Shown piece by piece: positions 10,540 through 23,923 of a stretch of DNA of 64,000 nucleotides. The notes beneath the pieces are model-generated. The model ran no database searches. It was not told where the DNA came from and worked only from the letters and a program-made list of their open reading frames with translations. The DNA lies in the NCBI RefSeq assembly GCF_947179165.1, contig NC_077244.1:9798449-9862448 (forward strand), in the 5' to 3' direction. The position numbers and the translations under genes are program-made. Within the stretch, counting starts at the first letter, position 1. Every line of letters begins with the position of its first letter. This DNA comes from Solanum dulcamara. Lineage: Eukaryota > Streptophyta > Magnoliopsida > Solanales > Solanaceae.

Positions 10540-12365
10540 TAGTTTGGGGATGCAGTTGTTTGGGGCTTGGCATGGCGTGCTAGCAGAGCACATAAAACTA
10601 GATGCAGTAGTTTTGGTGGTGGCGTGGTATTCCACTATCGCGCCTACAGGGTCCTAGACTCATTTTTCATATTCCACTTGAGGAAATGGCATTCTGGACC
10701 TTTCCCACCTATTCTATATCTAACCCACTACATTAGGAATCACCATTCCACCCCATATCAATTTCTAAGGAGTTTTTCACTCCAAAAATGCCTAAGTACA
10801 TTAAGAGCAAGTATTAGAGAAGAGAAAGAGGGCTAGAGTTCAAGTTCTAAGTTAATTCAAGAGGAGAGAAAGGTAAGGTTCCAAGAACATTCATCAAGTT
10901 CTTCAAAGTCATTCAAGAATCAAATTCTTCCAGGTATGTAGAGCTAACTAAAAAATAGATTTGTGTTCTTCCATATGCCCCATAGACATGTTTGATAAAA
11001 TTGTGAAAGAATTGAACCTTCAATGAACATTTTCTTGAAATTTTCCTAAACCCTAGAATATTTTTACATACTATTAATTGGTTGATGATCTTCATGACTT
11101 GAATTCTTGAACAATTACTTTTCATATTCTATTTCATGAACTATAACTACATATATTGACTATAAATAATTATGCATTTGTATTGATTGGAATAAAAAAC
11201 ATAAATGGGGATAGCTATGAATGTGAATGGCATAAAATAAGAACATAACTTATTGTTGTCATAAAAGTATATCTAACTACTCTTGAAAGATGTGACTAGG
11301 ACTGATTGGATAGTATGATTTTTTTAGAGGTTTGATTGTGATAAAATTGATAAATTGATAAGGGTACACATGACACTTGTCAATATGACTAGATTGAACT
11401 GACTGAATAGAGTTTTATGAGCATTGAGTCTTGGGAGGAGTACGAGCACCGAATTGAATAAGAGTAAGTAATATCTCGAACCCAATAACTACTTTAACAA
11501 ACATAGGAGAGGATTGGACCATTAAGGTCGAATGTTTCCTAGATTATTGTCCTGATATGATATGACTTTATTGATTGTGGATCCATGATTGTTGATTCAT
11601 TCCTACCCTGGAAATATATGAACAGACATGGCAACAATATCAGCTTATTGTACTATCACTGGCTCATAAGTGATAGTTGTTGGATAAAAGAAACTACCAT
11701 ATAGGTCTTGATAGTACTCCGAGTTGGATTGGAATGTATTAGATTAGAGTGTACATAATTGGTCTTGTCTAAATCATATTCTTGTTTAGACTTAGGATAT
11801 CTTGATTGAATCATTTCTTCTTCTAAGTTGGGATTCTGAGTTACTTTGATTCTACCCTAATGCATGTTTCACTCTGCCATTTTACATATTCGTATATTTC
11901 ATGTACTGATGTCATTTTGCCTGCATCATTTCATGATATAATGACAGGTACTAGAGATCCTCAATAGGCGCATTATTGAAGATCACTTCTACTCTTAGAT
12001 TTGGTGAGCCCTTCTTGCATCTGGAGGAACTCTAGATTTGTCATCTTTCTTTCGAATATTCCTTTTTGGGTAGCCAAGTACTTGTCATTGGAACCATCTA
12101 GAGAGTAGAGATAGAGGCTTTATAGACCAGACAGTGATGGATTTGTTTTGATGTCTTTAACTCATGACTAGTTTCCTTTCAAACTATGTTTCTGATTTGA
12201 ATGATTGAAATTATTGATTGCGTTAGCCACTAAGAATTGTTTTTCTATTAAACTAAGTCTTTTGCTGAATGAGTAAATATGTGATCAGGACAAGTGATTC
12301 TCTTGGGAGCCATTGATGGCTTCTGAGTGTCGTCCACGCATAGGGTACCCTCTCGGGGCATAACA
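10540..12365 (+). mobile_element. 5' LTR (5'-truncated) of LARD copy 1
   Basis: Ends GGGTACCCTCTCGGGGCATAACA at 12365, followed after 4 nt by a tRNA-iMet primer site. The same LTR type recurs at 32541-34415. It holds GCGC-type motifs at about 10555-10650, a pyrimidine/purine leader and CAGGTATGTAGAGCTAAC at 10931-10948 (donor-like, AG|GT at 10933/10934). The expected TG-start of the LTR is missing. The sequence at 10423-10539 between remnant B and this LTR is unassigned. The 89-codon ORF at 10567-10836 is LTR sequence, not a gene. Confidence 0.7.
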
Positions 12366-12369
12366 AACT

Positions 12370-12381
12370 TGGTATCAGAGC
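12370..12381 (+). promoter_or_regulatory. Primer binding site (tRNA-iMet) of LARD copy 1
   Basis: TGGTATCAGAGC, the standard complement to the 3' end of initiator tRNA-Met, 4 nt after the LTR end at 12365. Confidence 0.85.
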
Positions 12382-14990
12382 ACAGAGTTCAAGAGTCCTT
12401 GGGAATCTATGAAGTAGTGTCTAGTAGAGTCTTGCTTATGGGTGTGTCTTGCACCACACTTATAATCAGGAGGCTATATGACATTAGTAATTGTTTCACT
12501 TCCTTATATTCTGAGTTCGGGCAATAGAGTTTAACTCTATGAAAGTTCTTTTCTAATTCGTGCGTTGCTCAAATCCGTCTGACTACCCCTCATACTCAAG
12601 GTAGTTGTAATAGTAAACCTCAGATTCTTTTTGATGAGTTACTCTTAGATAAAGTCTTGAGAATGTAAAGAGACTACAAAAGGCTTGTGAGGATCCGATC
12701 AGTGTGCTTAAGTCTATTGATTTGAAAGAATGCACTCTTATTCACATGAATAGTGCATTGAGCCAAAATAAGATATATTCCCATACTCTCTTCTCTAAAC
12801 CTTTATTTAGATGTTATCCTTGAGAGGAGAGTTATGTCTCTAAATGATAAGTGTTACCATCTGATGAAATGTGATTTAAAGTATTGTAAGCTATGATTCG
12901 TAGAATGATCCTAGAGATAGAAAGATGGAGTTCGAGGAGTAGAAAATGAATAGTAAGAATAGTGCTTGATTGAGGCATCTACATAGAGTTAGGTACCTAT
13001 ACGGTAAGCAATGAGGTCAGAAGTCATCCCTTTTGACTTTGATTAAAGATGTAGTAAGTATCATCTAGCTTTTATGACAGGAGGTAGACAAGAGTTGTTA
13101 GTTAAAGATGAGTTACAGTATACTCTAACCATGAGAGGAGTTTTATGTTGAGGTGTATTTGTATTAGAAACATACCTAGTATAGGTGTTGAATGAAAGGG
13201 AGGAGTAGTCATAAGATGATAGATCTAATCCATGCTTATGATATTGAAGAGAGTGCCCATGTTATTTAGAGGGATATGAGTATAACTAGCCAATAAGGTG
13301 TAATAAATGGGTAAATAGTACTTTGGTTATGAAAGGAGATGAGGCGATAAATTGAAATTAGACAGATAGTGAGGTGAGGATCGACTACTTGTCATAGGTC
13401 TTAATAAGAGAGTGTTTCTTAATTTCACCTAGTAGTTGTATGTATGTATAGTATGCAAGAAGTGTGTAATCGTGCTAGTTGTAAGAATTGATCTAGTAGG
13501 CTTGACATAGCGTATGTGAAAGGTTAAGATGTTGGAATACAAGAAGTATGATACTACAAGTATGGTGTATCTGACCTTTAGAAGGAAATAGTGAATTGGG
13601 GCTAAGTCATTAGGTAATAAAAGGCCTAAGATGTGTATCCGAGATAGTATATAGTGGTGTGAGGCTTTAAATTTATGATTTTCTATGTGTACTTAAATAG
13701 TATAACTGAGTTATCAATATAGAGAGAGCCGATGTAAGCATTCCTTATTATCTTTAAGAGTTGGGTCGAAGGAGGTTATGTATAGATGATGATGAGTCTC
13801 CTGTTATAATTCAAGTTTTCTTCAGTCAGATATATAAGAGACTAGAAGTTGAGTGTTGGCAGACTAAAAGAAAAGGTTACATCATAAGAGTTATGGAAAT
13901 AGGCTATTTATGCTAATAAGAGCAGCAAGTATAGAAATATGCCTAAAAGACAGGAAAATTAAGGGAAGTATCTTAGAATGAGGCCCCATTAGTAGTTTGG
14001 TATCTTCGGGTATAGTATAACTAGAGAATCTAAGTATTTTAGTGAATAGTGATACTCTATCGTGTGGAGTAGTATGCTTATAACTAATAGAGAATCGATT
14101 CACAGACTTAAGGAGGTGACCTTTGAGCTAAGGGGGAGATAATAAGGTAATGAACTAAAGTAAGTCTTGAGCTTTCGGGATAGCGATTAGTTGATTAGGA
14201 TAAGACATCATTGTTTTTCTATCTTGCATTTTCCCAACACTTCAGTCGAGGTGATACTCTATTCCTACCGTATGTATGAGCACCATGACCATGGCCTAGA
14301 CCCATGCACCCCCTATGATTGACGCATATCCATGATGAGTTCGAGGATAAGAATTGATAATTTCATTCAACAATCCTAATTTTATCTCATGAATCCAAGA
14401 GTTTTCAGTCATATGTGACATGAGACATGACTAAAGTTTCACAATATGTACAGTTATATAAACTCATGATAGGACCTGAAAGACTAGAGACATTATATTA
14501 GTTAGGGAAGTTCCCTGATTAGACTATCTTGAATGCATTGTGTTTATGACTTCTTGCCCTAAATAATTTTAGTGATTCTTCCTTTGCAGTTTTAATAGCG
14601 ATGTTGGTGATAGTAGACTGAGTTGAGTGAAAGCAGATGGGGGAGAGTGAGTGTTTATTGATTATGATAGTTGTGTTATACGTTTCTAGTTAAGAATAGA
14701 GGTTTAGAAGAGGAGCAAGATGAAACCATGCAATATACAATAGATAGGTAAGAGTATGTCTTTGGGTTAGAGCAAATGCAAAAATGAAGGTAGAAGTGTT
14801 AAAGTGGGCTTGACAATTCTTAGATGTGGTTGAGGTGGTTAGAGTATAGGCTTGAGTGTGTGGTTTTCACTATGAGAGTGAAGGTACAAGGCTATTGATG
14901 ACTTTAGGGTAATTATTGTGAGTGTTTGTATGAAGTGGTGGGGAGGAGTAGTATTCTATAAGTAAAAGGTCCTTATAGAGGTATTTTTTT
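12382..14990 (+). mobile_element. Internal region of LARD copy 1, non-coding
   Basis: No ORF longer than 70 codons. The first ~350 bp match the reverse complement of 20000-20361, the region after the primer site in LARD copy 2. The stretch from about 14590 to 14960 matches the interior of copy 2 near 19100-19440. Between them lies an extra ~380-bp block (14210-14590) that copy 2 lacks. The downstream part with the element's own polypurine tract and 3' LTR is missing. The bases 14991-15150 up to the next LTR match nothing else I can see in the window. Confidence 0.6.
14129..14150 (+). promoter_or_regulatory. Internal polypurine-like tract of LARD copy 1
   Basis: TAAGGGGGAGATAATAAGG resembles the 3' polypurine tract (CCAAGGGGGAGATAATG) of these elements but is internal and followed by GTAATGA, not by an LTR. 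The same tract is conserved at 19433-19456 (minus) in copy 2. Confidence 0.45.
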
Positions 14991-15150
14991 ATTTTGTTTT
15001 TGCGGCAACAGACCCTACACGAGGCTCCCACCTCTCGTGCACAGTCAGGGACATAAACCTTACCTCTGAACTTAAGGTGGTTTATAACTCGGCTAACCTA
15101 CTAAGGTTGGCCAACTCATCCCCAAGTACTAGGTGGAAAAGTGATAAACC

Positions 15151-18100
15151 TGTCACGCCCCGGGAGGGTACCCTAGACGTAACCGGCACTCAGAAACCAT
15201 TTCTGGCTCCCAAGCGAACCACATAGCCTGATCACACATCCGTTCATTCATTCATTCAGCAGAAAGTTTAAAAATAAAGAATAATTTAGTGGGCAACTCA
15301 AATCACCCATCCAACTCAAATAATAAAGGCCATGGGCCGATAGATCAACTAAAATATTTGTCATTTACAAATAGTTTGACAAGAATAACTCAAGGATAGA
15401 AATACTCAATCGACTCATCACTATCTAGTCTATGAAGCCTCTATCACTGCTATCTAATTGGTGCCAATGACATGTTCATGGCTACCTCAAATCAAAATAA
15501 AAAGGGTAACTCAATGCAAGAATACACAGACGGTGTCCTCCAAATGTAGGGGAGGACTCACCAATACGCTGAGTGCGAATAGATCCCCAATGATGCTCCT
15601 ATTGACGATCTCTTATACCATTCTCTGCATCATGAAATGATGTAGGTCCAAATGGACGTCAGTACGTGGAATGTACGAGTATGTAATATGGCAGAATGAA
15701 ACATACCTCGAGGAAGAATAACATCGGTCCACATATCTCAAACCAGAAAGATAAGAGAGACTCAAATAAGGCGTCATAAATCTAAAGTAAGGATACAGTT
15801 TAGACAGAAACCAATCATATACCATACAATCCAATCCAATTATGTATAATACAGTTCAATCAAATCATTTACAATTTGATCCTTTTCAATCATGTACAAT
15901 CCGATTATATAAAATCAACTCAACATTCAACTCAACAATCAGCTCAAAGGACTCAACTCAGTAAATATGCAAATTAAATTATGCAATGTTTTACAATTCA
16001 ACTCAAAGGACTCAACTCAATAAATATGTAACAACTCACTCAAGTGTCCTAAGTCTAACAAGAAATAGTTTAGACAGGACTAACTCATAAGCATCTAGCA
16101 TCTCACTCAAATGCCCTAAGTCTAACAAGAATTAGTTTAGATAGGACCAACTCGTAAACCACTCAACTCAACTGACTCGGAGCACTATCAAGACCTAAAT
16201 GGGAGTTTCTCTTATCCGACAACAATCACCTATGAGCCGGTGATACTACAACAATCAGACGTTGTTACCACGTCTGTCCATACCTTGCCAGGGCATGAAC
16301 GCCTCCCTAATCATGGATACCATCGATTAGTCAAGTTCTATCATTTCAAGACAATAAAATGGGAAACATCCGACTTTAACGGTTCGATCCCATAGGAAGC
16401 ATCCGACTTTAAAGGATCCATCCCTACCTACATTGGCGGCGTATTTTCTGGGGTTCGAGTATGGACTATACTCTCACCCGCTTCGGTGTTCGATAATCCT
16501 CCCATGACTCCATGCTCATAAGACTCCCTCCAATCATCTCAAACAAGCCCTCATGGCTAGTTTCGTGTAGAACATTACCACCTCATCAACTCTGTTCTCA
16601 TTTCAACTCAATTAAGTCATAATGGCAAGTCTCATTTAGGACCATGTCCACTCGTCAATTCCATCCTCAAATCAACTCAATCAAGCCTCATTTAGATAAG
16701 CATTTATGACATCTCCTCAAGACTCATCACAACTCTATGGCTTTTAGCCCAACAACTCAAGTGGAATAACACATTCAAGAAAATTGACTTATGCAACATA
16801 ATCACATGGTTAAAGAGATCAATAAGGCATATTAACAAGTAAAAAAAATGCTCAACTCATTTAAAATCAAAATACTCGTGTTCAAAATAATTAAAAGACT
16901 CCTCAAACTCAACTCATGCTTAAACTCTTTTTAAATCATAGATGAAAATAATCATTTCTTAAACTCAAAAATAATGTATAAATAGTTTATGCAAAAATGC
17001 TCACAAATCATTTATTCAAGACTCCCTCTCAAAATATCCTTTATTTTCAAAATACTCATAAGACTCCAATCAACTCAGATTATGCAAATCACATATCACA
17101 TAATCACATTAGACTCCAATCCGCTCCATCACATAACATCATCATCAATATACCTCTTCATCAATCATTCTACACATATTAAATAAGTACTATTCACGTC
17201 ATCACTCACACCTTCATCAAAACATCATCATCACATCATCATCATATATTATCATTTACATCATCATCAAACATCTACTCCAAAATCCTTATTTTTGTCC
17301 TATGTTCATTTTATTGAAGCAAAGGGACATTATTAACTAACCAATTCATTCTTTTCATTCCAATCAATACATATATAAACACAACTATCCATCTCAACCT
17401 CAAGACATTTATGACAAGAAATCTCATCTTGGTTTCATGTGAATGAAACATGAACCCATACTCTCAATAAAACTCAACTCAAGAATATCGTCAATACCTA
17501 TAAATCTATATACAAAGATACATTTGTAGTTAATAATATGAAAAATAACTATTTAGTAACTCAAGTCATTAAAATCGTCAATCAACCATTTGTATCTAAA
17601 AACATTCCATAGTTTAGGGAAAACTTTCAAGAAAACCTTTCTAGAAGGTGAAACTCTTTCACAACTCCTAACCAACACATCTATGGGCATATGGAAGAAC
17701 TCAATCCATATTTTAGGTTAGCCTTACATACCTTGATTGAAGACTTTGAAGGAACTTGATGTTAGGTCTTCAATAGATGGCTTGAATTCTTGAAGCTCTT
17801 GAAGGCACCCTTTGTTGGAGATGGATTTGGGGAAGAAGAAGAAGAAGAGAGGGAAAATTTTAGGGCTTTTTAGAGAGAGAGAGGCTGCAATAATATGATC
17901 CCAAAATAGTCTAGGGTGATACATATATAATTTGGGTAAGTTCCCAAACTACCCCTCCTCAAAAGTTCTGAAAATAGGCTAAAAATGCACCTGGCGCGAT
18001 AGTGGCGCATCGCGCCCTTGCAGTGCCAGGCTGATTACGCCTAAAACCTGCACACCTTGTAGTGGCGCACCGCGCCAAGGACCAAACTACTGAGGCACAT

Positions 18101-18695
18101 TCTTGGCGCGATAGTGGCGCGTCTCGCCCTTACAGCGCTAAGGCCAATATTTTTTGGGTTCTGGAAGTTGGCTTGAAAAACCCTACACACCTTTTACTGG
18201 CACGCTGCGCCAGAGCCCAAACTACTGAGGTATGTTTCTGGCGCGATAGTGGCGCGTCGTACCACTGCGGCGCCAAGCCCAGTTTTCTAGCAATTGCAAC
18301 CCAGGCCTAAAAATCTCTACTGTGCTAGTTCATCTTAGGATCGTCATATCTTTTGACTCTGAACTCTAAAAATTACATTGTTGGTGGCGTTGGAAAGAAG
18401 ACTCGATGACCATTAATTTAATATGTCGTGGGCTACCCAGATCGTCATATATCAAAAGATAGGGTCGTTAGAAGTCAACCCCTCATGCAAACTCCTCCTC
18501 AAACTTAGCCACGATGAACCTTTTGGCTTGATTTGGTCCTAGGGGTCCTTCATGACCCCACATCACCTCTAACACTCTTTAATTACTTAGGAACTCATCC
18601 TAACTCATGTGAAAAATTTCAAGTCCTCTGGTCCGAGTCTACACTCACGTGAAGAAATGTTCGAATCTTAGCGAAAAAAATTCTGGGGTGTCACA
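15151..18695 (-). mobile_element. 3' LTR of LARD copy 2 (3545 bp)
   Basis: Low end TGTCACGCCCCGGGAGG, high end GGGGTGTCACA, next to the polypurine tract at 18696. On its minus strand it holds the TATA region near 17921-17930, the donor-like AGGTATGTAAGGCTAACC (17715-17733) and a CpG-rich cassette of GGCGCGATAGTGGCGC-type motifs at 17993-18280. A low-complexity stretch rich in CAACTCAA and CATCATC (16500-17330) makes it about 1.1 kb longer than the autonomous LTRs. The many small ORFs in this interval (for example 16989-17186 and 18062-18310) recur in the second LTR and are not genes. Confidence 0.85.
17204..17280. repeat. CAT-rich imperfect microsatellite in LARD LTR
   Basis: Runs of CATCATCA interrupted by AAA, TATATT and TTTA. 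The same stretch is present in the sister LTR at about 22432-22508. Confidence 0.7.
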
Positions 18696-18710
18696 TTATC
18701 TCCCCCTTGG
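18696..18710 (-). promoter_or_regulatory. Polypurine tract of LARD copy 2
   Basis: The minus strand reads CCAAGGGGGAGATAA directly followed by TGTGACACCCC, the LTR start. This is the same tract as in the autonomous Tekay copy at 30098-30112. Confidence 0.8.
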
Positions 18711-20361
18711 GATCATTCATCCTCGAATGATGAGTAAACCAATGGTGGACTCGAGGCATGAATAAAAACTGAAACTCAATCGAATCAACCAATTGAGCAA
18801 TTTTGACAATTGGCTATTCAAACTCAAGAATAGACAAATCATTTCAACTCAGGAATAGGGACATCACCTTCATCATTCTCATCATTTGGCACGAATAGAA
18901 CATCGAAACTCCATCAACCGAATCATTCAAACATCTACATACTCAACCATCGAATTCCAATTCACGAGCGACATTTCTAATCCTCTTCACCATTTTATGA
19001 GGTTAATATATCGGTGTCCAAACTTCCTCTCCTTTCCAAGCCTCATAACACCCTTCACGTACCTCCAATCCTTTCCCCAGATGCAATCATTAGTCTACTA
19101 CCATCACTCTCACAGTGACAACCATACACTCAAGCTTATCACTCTGACTACCTCACTCATATCTAAGAGTTCTCGAGCTTACTTCAACACTTATACCCTC
19201 ATCATCGTATGAGCTCTCTCTCGGAGACACAATAACATACTCTTACCTATTTATTGCTCATCATAAGGTATCATCTCACTCCTCCTCCACATATTTATCC
19301 TCAACTAGACAAGTACAACACAACTATCATAATCGGCAAGCACTCACTCTCCCTCATCTACTCTCGCTCAACTCCATCCACTATCATCTTGGCCAACTCA
19401 TCACTATCGGAAGCTCAAGACTTACTTTGGCTCATTACCCTATCATCTCCCCCTTAGATTAAAGGCATCAACTAAAGGACAATAATTAGTCACTCAAAGT
19501 GACTCACAAATTTAGAACCTCATTCAAATCTATACTGTTTCATATACACCTCTTAAGCCTCTTCTTACCATATGACTTAGACTCAATTCACTATTTACAT
19601 CTGAGGGTCACATAACCCCTCCATTCATAACACACTCTCCTCGCAAGTTAATATCTAAATCTCTCGCATATGTCATGTCAAGCCTACTAAATAAAATCTT
19701 AAAACTAGAACTATCACAATCATTTATTGCACCTCATTACTCACCCTATAGAGACTCCACTCTAGTTGTAGGCCTCAATCAACCACCATTCTTACTACTT
19801 CAGTTCTACTCCTCTAACTCTCCTTCCTACCTCTACAATCATTCTACCAACCATAGCTCAATATACCTCAAACTACATTCCCTTGAATAGTAAGACTTGT
19901 CACTCAGATACGCAACTTCCCACTCGAAGGTGACATTCGAATCAAGATGTAGGGATAAGATTCTAGGATACATCTTGCTCTGACTCAACGCACGATCCAT
20001 ACGAATGAGAGTACATCCTTCCAGATCAATAGAGTTAAGCTTAGTAATCGGCTCATCTTAAGCCTTATGCCGTCTCTTCCCTTCATCAAGACTTTATCTT
20101 AACTCATCAATAAGAATCTCATATCTACCTTTTCAACTACCTTGAGTATGAGGGGTAGTCAAATGGATTTGAGCAACGCACGAATTAGAAGGGAACATTC
20201 ATAGAGTTAAATTCTATCGCACGAACTCAGAATATTAAAGAAGGGAAACAAATTCTTAAAGTCCTATAGCCCCCTGATTATAAGTGTGGTGCACAACACA
20301 CCCATAATCAATAATCTACTAGACACGGCTTCATAGACTCCCTAGGACACTTGAATTTTAT
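18711..20361 (-). mobile_element. Internal region of LARD copy 2 with integrase relic
   Basis: Only 1.65 kb, against about 5.1 kb in autonomous relatives. The minus strand of about 18985-19080 still reads KGVMRLGKERKFGHRYI-like sequence, matching KGVMRFGRKGK...YIGPY of the Tekay integrase C-terminal GPY/F segment. This shows descent from a coding element by internal loss. The rest has no recognisable domain. Several 60-100 codon plus-strand ORFs (18886-19212, 19254-19457, 19675-19890) are low-complexity and have no family match I can recognise. An internal polypurine-like tract lies at 19433-19456 (minus). Confidence 0.6.
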
Positions 20362-20373
20362 GCTCTGATACCA
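20362..20373 (-). promoter_or_regulatory. Primer binding site (tRNA-iMet) of LARD copy 2
   Basis: The plus strand GCTCTGATACCA is the reverse complement of TGGTATCAGAGC, 4 nt from the LTR end at 20378. Confidence 0.85.
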
Positions 20374-20377
20374 TGTT

Positions 20378-23300
20378 TGTCACACCCTAGGAGGGTACCC
20401 TAGACGTAACCGACACTCAAAAACCATTTCTGGCTCCCAAGCGAACCACATAGCCTGATCACACATCTGTTCATTCATTCATTCAGCAAAAAGTTTAAAA
20501 ATAAAGAATAATTTAGCGGGCAACTCAAATCACCCATCCAACTCAAAGAATAAAGGCCATGGGCCGACAGATCAACTAAAATATTTTTCATTTAAAAATA
20601 GTTTGACAAGAATGACTCAAGAATAGAAATACTCAATCGACTCATCATTATCTAGTCTATGAAGCCTCTATCACTACTATCTAATTGGTGCCAATGACAT
20701 GTTCATTGCTACCCTAAATCAAAATGAAAAGGGCTAACTCGATACAAGAATACACAGACGGTGTCCTCCGAATGTAGGGAAGGATTCACCAATACGCTGA
20801 GTGTGAATAGATCTCCAATGATGCTCCTATTGATAATCTCTTAAACCTGTCTCTGCATCATGACATGATGCAGGTCCAAATAGACGTCAGTACGTGGAAT
20901 GTACGAGTATGTAATATGGCAGAATGAAACATACCTCGAGGAAGAATAACATCGGTCCACATATCTCAAACTAGAAAGATAAGAGAGACTCAAATAAGGC
21001 GTCATAAATCTAAAGTAAGGATACAGTTTAGACAGAAACCAATCATATACCATACAATCCAATCCAATTATGTATAATACAGTTCAATCAAATCATTTAC
21101 AATTTGATCCCTTTCAATCATGTACAATCCGATTATATAAAATCAACTCAACATTCAACTCAACAATCAGCTCAAAGGACTCAACTCAGTAAATATGCAA
21201 ATTAAATTATGCAATGTTTTACAATTCAACTCAAAGGACTCAACTCAATAAATATGTAACAACTCACTCAAGTGTCCTAAGTCTAACAAGAAATAGTTTA
21301 GACAGGACTAACTCATAAGCATCTAGAAACTCACTCAAATGCCCTAAGTCTAACAAGAATTAGTTTAGACAGGACCAACTCGTAAACCACTCAACTCAAC
21401 TGACTCGGAGCACTATCAAGACCTAAATGGGAGTTTCTCTTATCCGACAACCATCACCTATGAGCCAGTGATACTACAACAATCAAACATTGTTGCCACG
21501 TCCGTCCATACCTTGCTAGGGCATGAACGCCTCCCTAATCATGGATACCATCGATTAGTCAAGTCCTATCAGTTCAGGACAATAAAATGGGAAGCATCCG
21601 ACTTTAACGGTTCGATCTCATGGGAAGCATCCGACTTTAAAGGATCCATCCCTACCTACATTGGCGGCGTAGTTTCTGGGCTTCGAGTATGGACTATACT
21701 CTCACCCACTTCGGTGTTCGATAATCCTCCCATGACTCCATGCTCATAAGACTCCCTCCAATCATCTCAAACAAGCCCTCATGGCTAGTTTCGTGTAGAA
21801 CATTACCACCTCATCAACTCTGTTCTCATTTCAACTCAATTAAGTCATAATGGCAAGTCTCATTTAGGACCATGTCCACTCGTCAATTCCATCCTCAAAT
21901 CAACTCAATCAAGCCTCATTTAGATAAGCATTTATGACATCTCCTCAAGACTCATCACAACTCTATGGCTTTTAGCCCAACAACTCAAGTGGAATAACAC
22001 ATTCAAGAAAATTGACTTATGCAACATAATCACATGGTTAAAGAGATCAATAAGGCATATTAACAAGTAAAAAAAATGCTCAACTCATTTAAAATCAAAA
22101 TACTCGTGTTCAAAATAATTAAAAGACTCCTCAAACTCAACTCATGCTTAAACTCTTTTTAAATCATAGATGAAAATAATCATTTCTTAAACTCAAAAAT
22201 AATGTATAAATAGTTTATGCAAAAATGCTCACAAATCATTTATTTAAGACTCCCTCTCAAAAGATCCTTTATTTTCAAAATACTCATAAGAATCCAATCA
22301 ACTCAGATTATGCAAATCACATATCACATAATCACATTAGACTCCAATCCGCTCCATCACATAACATCCTCATTAATATACCTCTTCATCAATCATTCTA
22401 CACATATTAAATAAGCACCATTCACGTCATCACTCATACCGTCATCAAAATATCATCATCACATCATCATCATATATTATCATTTACATCATCATCAAAC
22501 ATCTACTCTAAAATCCTTATTTTTATCCTATATTCATTTTATAGAAGCAAAGGGACATTCTTAACTAACCAATTCATTCTTTTCATTCCAGTCAATACAT
22601 ATATACACACAACTATCCATCTCAACCTCAAGACATTTATGACAAGAAATCTCATCTTGGGTTCATGTGAATGAAACATAAACCCATACTCTCAATAAAA
22701 CTCAACTCAAGAATATCGTCAATACCTATAAATCTATATACAAAGATACATTTGTAGTTAATAATATGAAAAATAACTATTTAGTAACTCAAGTCATTAA
22801 AATCATCAATCAACCATTTGTATCTAAAAACATTCCATAGTTTAGAGAAAACTTTCAAGAAAACCTTTCTAGAAGGTGAAACTCTTTCACAACTCCTAAC
22901 CAACACATCTATGGGTATATGGAAGAACTCAATCCATATTTTAGGTTAGCCTTACATACCTTGATTGAAGACTTTGAAGGAACTTGATGTTAGGTCTTCA
23001 ATAGATGGCTTGAATTCTTGAAGCTCTTGAAGGCACCCTTTGTTAGAGATGGATTTGGGGAAGAAGAAGAAGAAGAGAGGGAAAATTTTAGGGCTTTTTA
23101 GAGAGAGAGAGGCTGCAATAATATAATCCCAAAATAGTCTAGGGTGATACATATATAATTTGGGTAAGTTCCCAAACTACCCCTCCTCAAAAGTTCTGAA
23201 AATAAGCTAAAAATGCACCTGGCGCGATAGTGGCGCATCGTGCCCTTGCAGTGCTAGGCTGATTATGCCTAAAACCTGCACACCTCGTAGTGGTGCGCCG

Positions 23301-23923
23301 CGCCAAGGACCAAACTACTGAGGCACATTCTTGGCACGAAAGTGGCGCGTCTCGCCCTTACAGCGCCAAGGCCAATATTTTTTGGGTTCTGGAAGTTGGC
23401 TTGAAAAAACCTACATACCTTTTAGTGGCATGCCGCGCCAGAGCCCAAACTACTGAGGCATGTTTCTGGCGCGATAGTGGCACGTCGTGCCACTGCGGCG
23501 CCAAGCCCAGTTTTTTAGCAATTGCAACCCAGGCCTGAAAATCTCTACTGTGCTAGTTCATCTTAGGATCGTCATATCTTTTGAATCTGAACTCCAAAAA
23601 TTACATTGTTGGTGGCGTTGGAAAGAAGACTCGACGACCATTAATTTAATAGGTCGTGGGCTACCCAGATCGTCATATATCAAAATATAGGGTCGTTAGA
23701 AGTCAACCCCTCATTCAAACTCCTCCTCAAACTTAGCCACGACGAACCTTTTGGATTGATTTGGTCCTAGGGGTCCTTCATGACCCCACATCACCTCTAA
23801 CGCTCTTTAATTACTTAGGAACTCATCCTAACTCATGTGAAAAATTTCAAGTCCTCCGGTCCGAGTCTACACTCACGTGAAGAAATGTTCGAATCTTAGC
23901 GAAAAATATTCCGGGGTGTCACA
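20378..23923 (-). mobile_element. 5' LTR of LARD copy 2 (3546 bp)
   Basis: Near-identical to 15151-18695. By hand I count about 15 differences in the first ~280 bp from the low end, but none over ~530 bp in the middle (16501-17030 against 21728-22257). Donor-like AG|GT on the minus strand at 22960/22959. CpG-rich cassette at 23218-23510. Confidence 0.85.

Larger units (their letters stand above)
15151..23923 (-). mobile_element. LARD copy 2: non-autonomous Tekay-related element with two 3.5-kb LTRs
   Basis: Complete LTR-internal-LTR unit on the minus strand: 5' LTR 20378-23923, primer site 20362-20373, 1.68-kb interior, polypurine tract at 18696-18710, 3' LTR 15151-18695. The LTRs are 3546 and 3545 bp, with TG(T)...(A)CA ends of the Tekay type (TGTCACGCCCCGGGAGGGTA at the low end, GGGGTGTCACA at the high end). 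There is no gag or pol apart from a short integrase relic. Mobility would have needed proteins from an autonomous relative such as the Tekay copies in this window. The base after the 5' LTR does not enter a target site but a second interior (23924-24350), so this unit is part of a tandem array. Confidence 0.75.

Noticed and set aside
16989..17186. Overlapping 60-65 codon ORFs, repeated at 22217-22414
   Set aside because: They lie inside LARD LTRs, are low-complexity (CATCAT, AACTCA) and are repeated only because the LTR is repeated.
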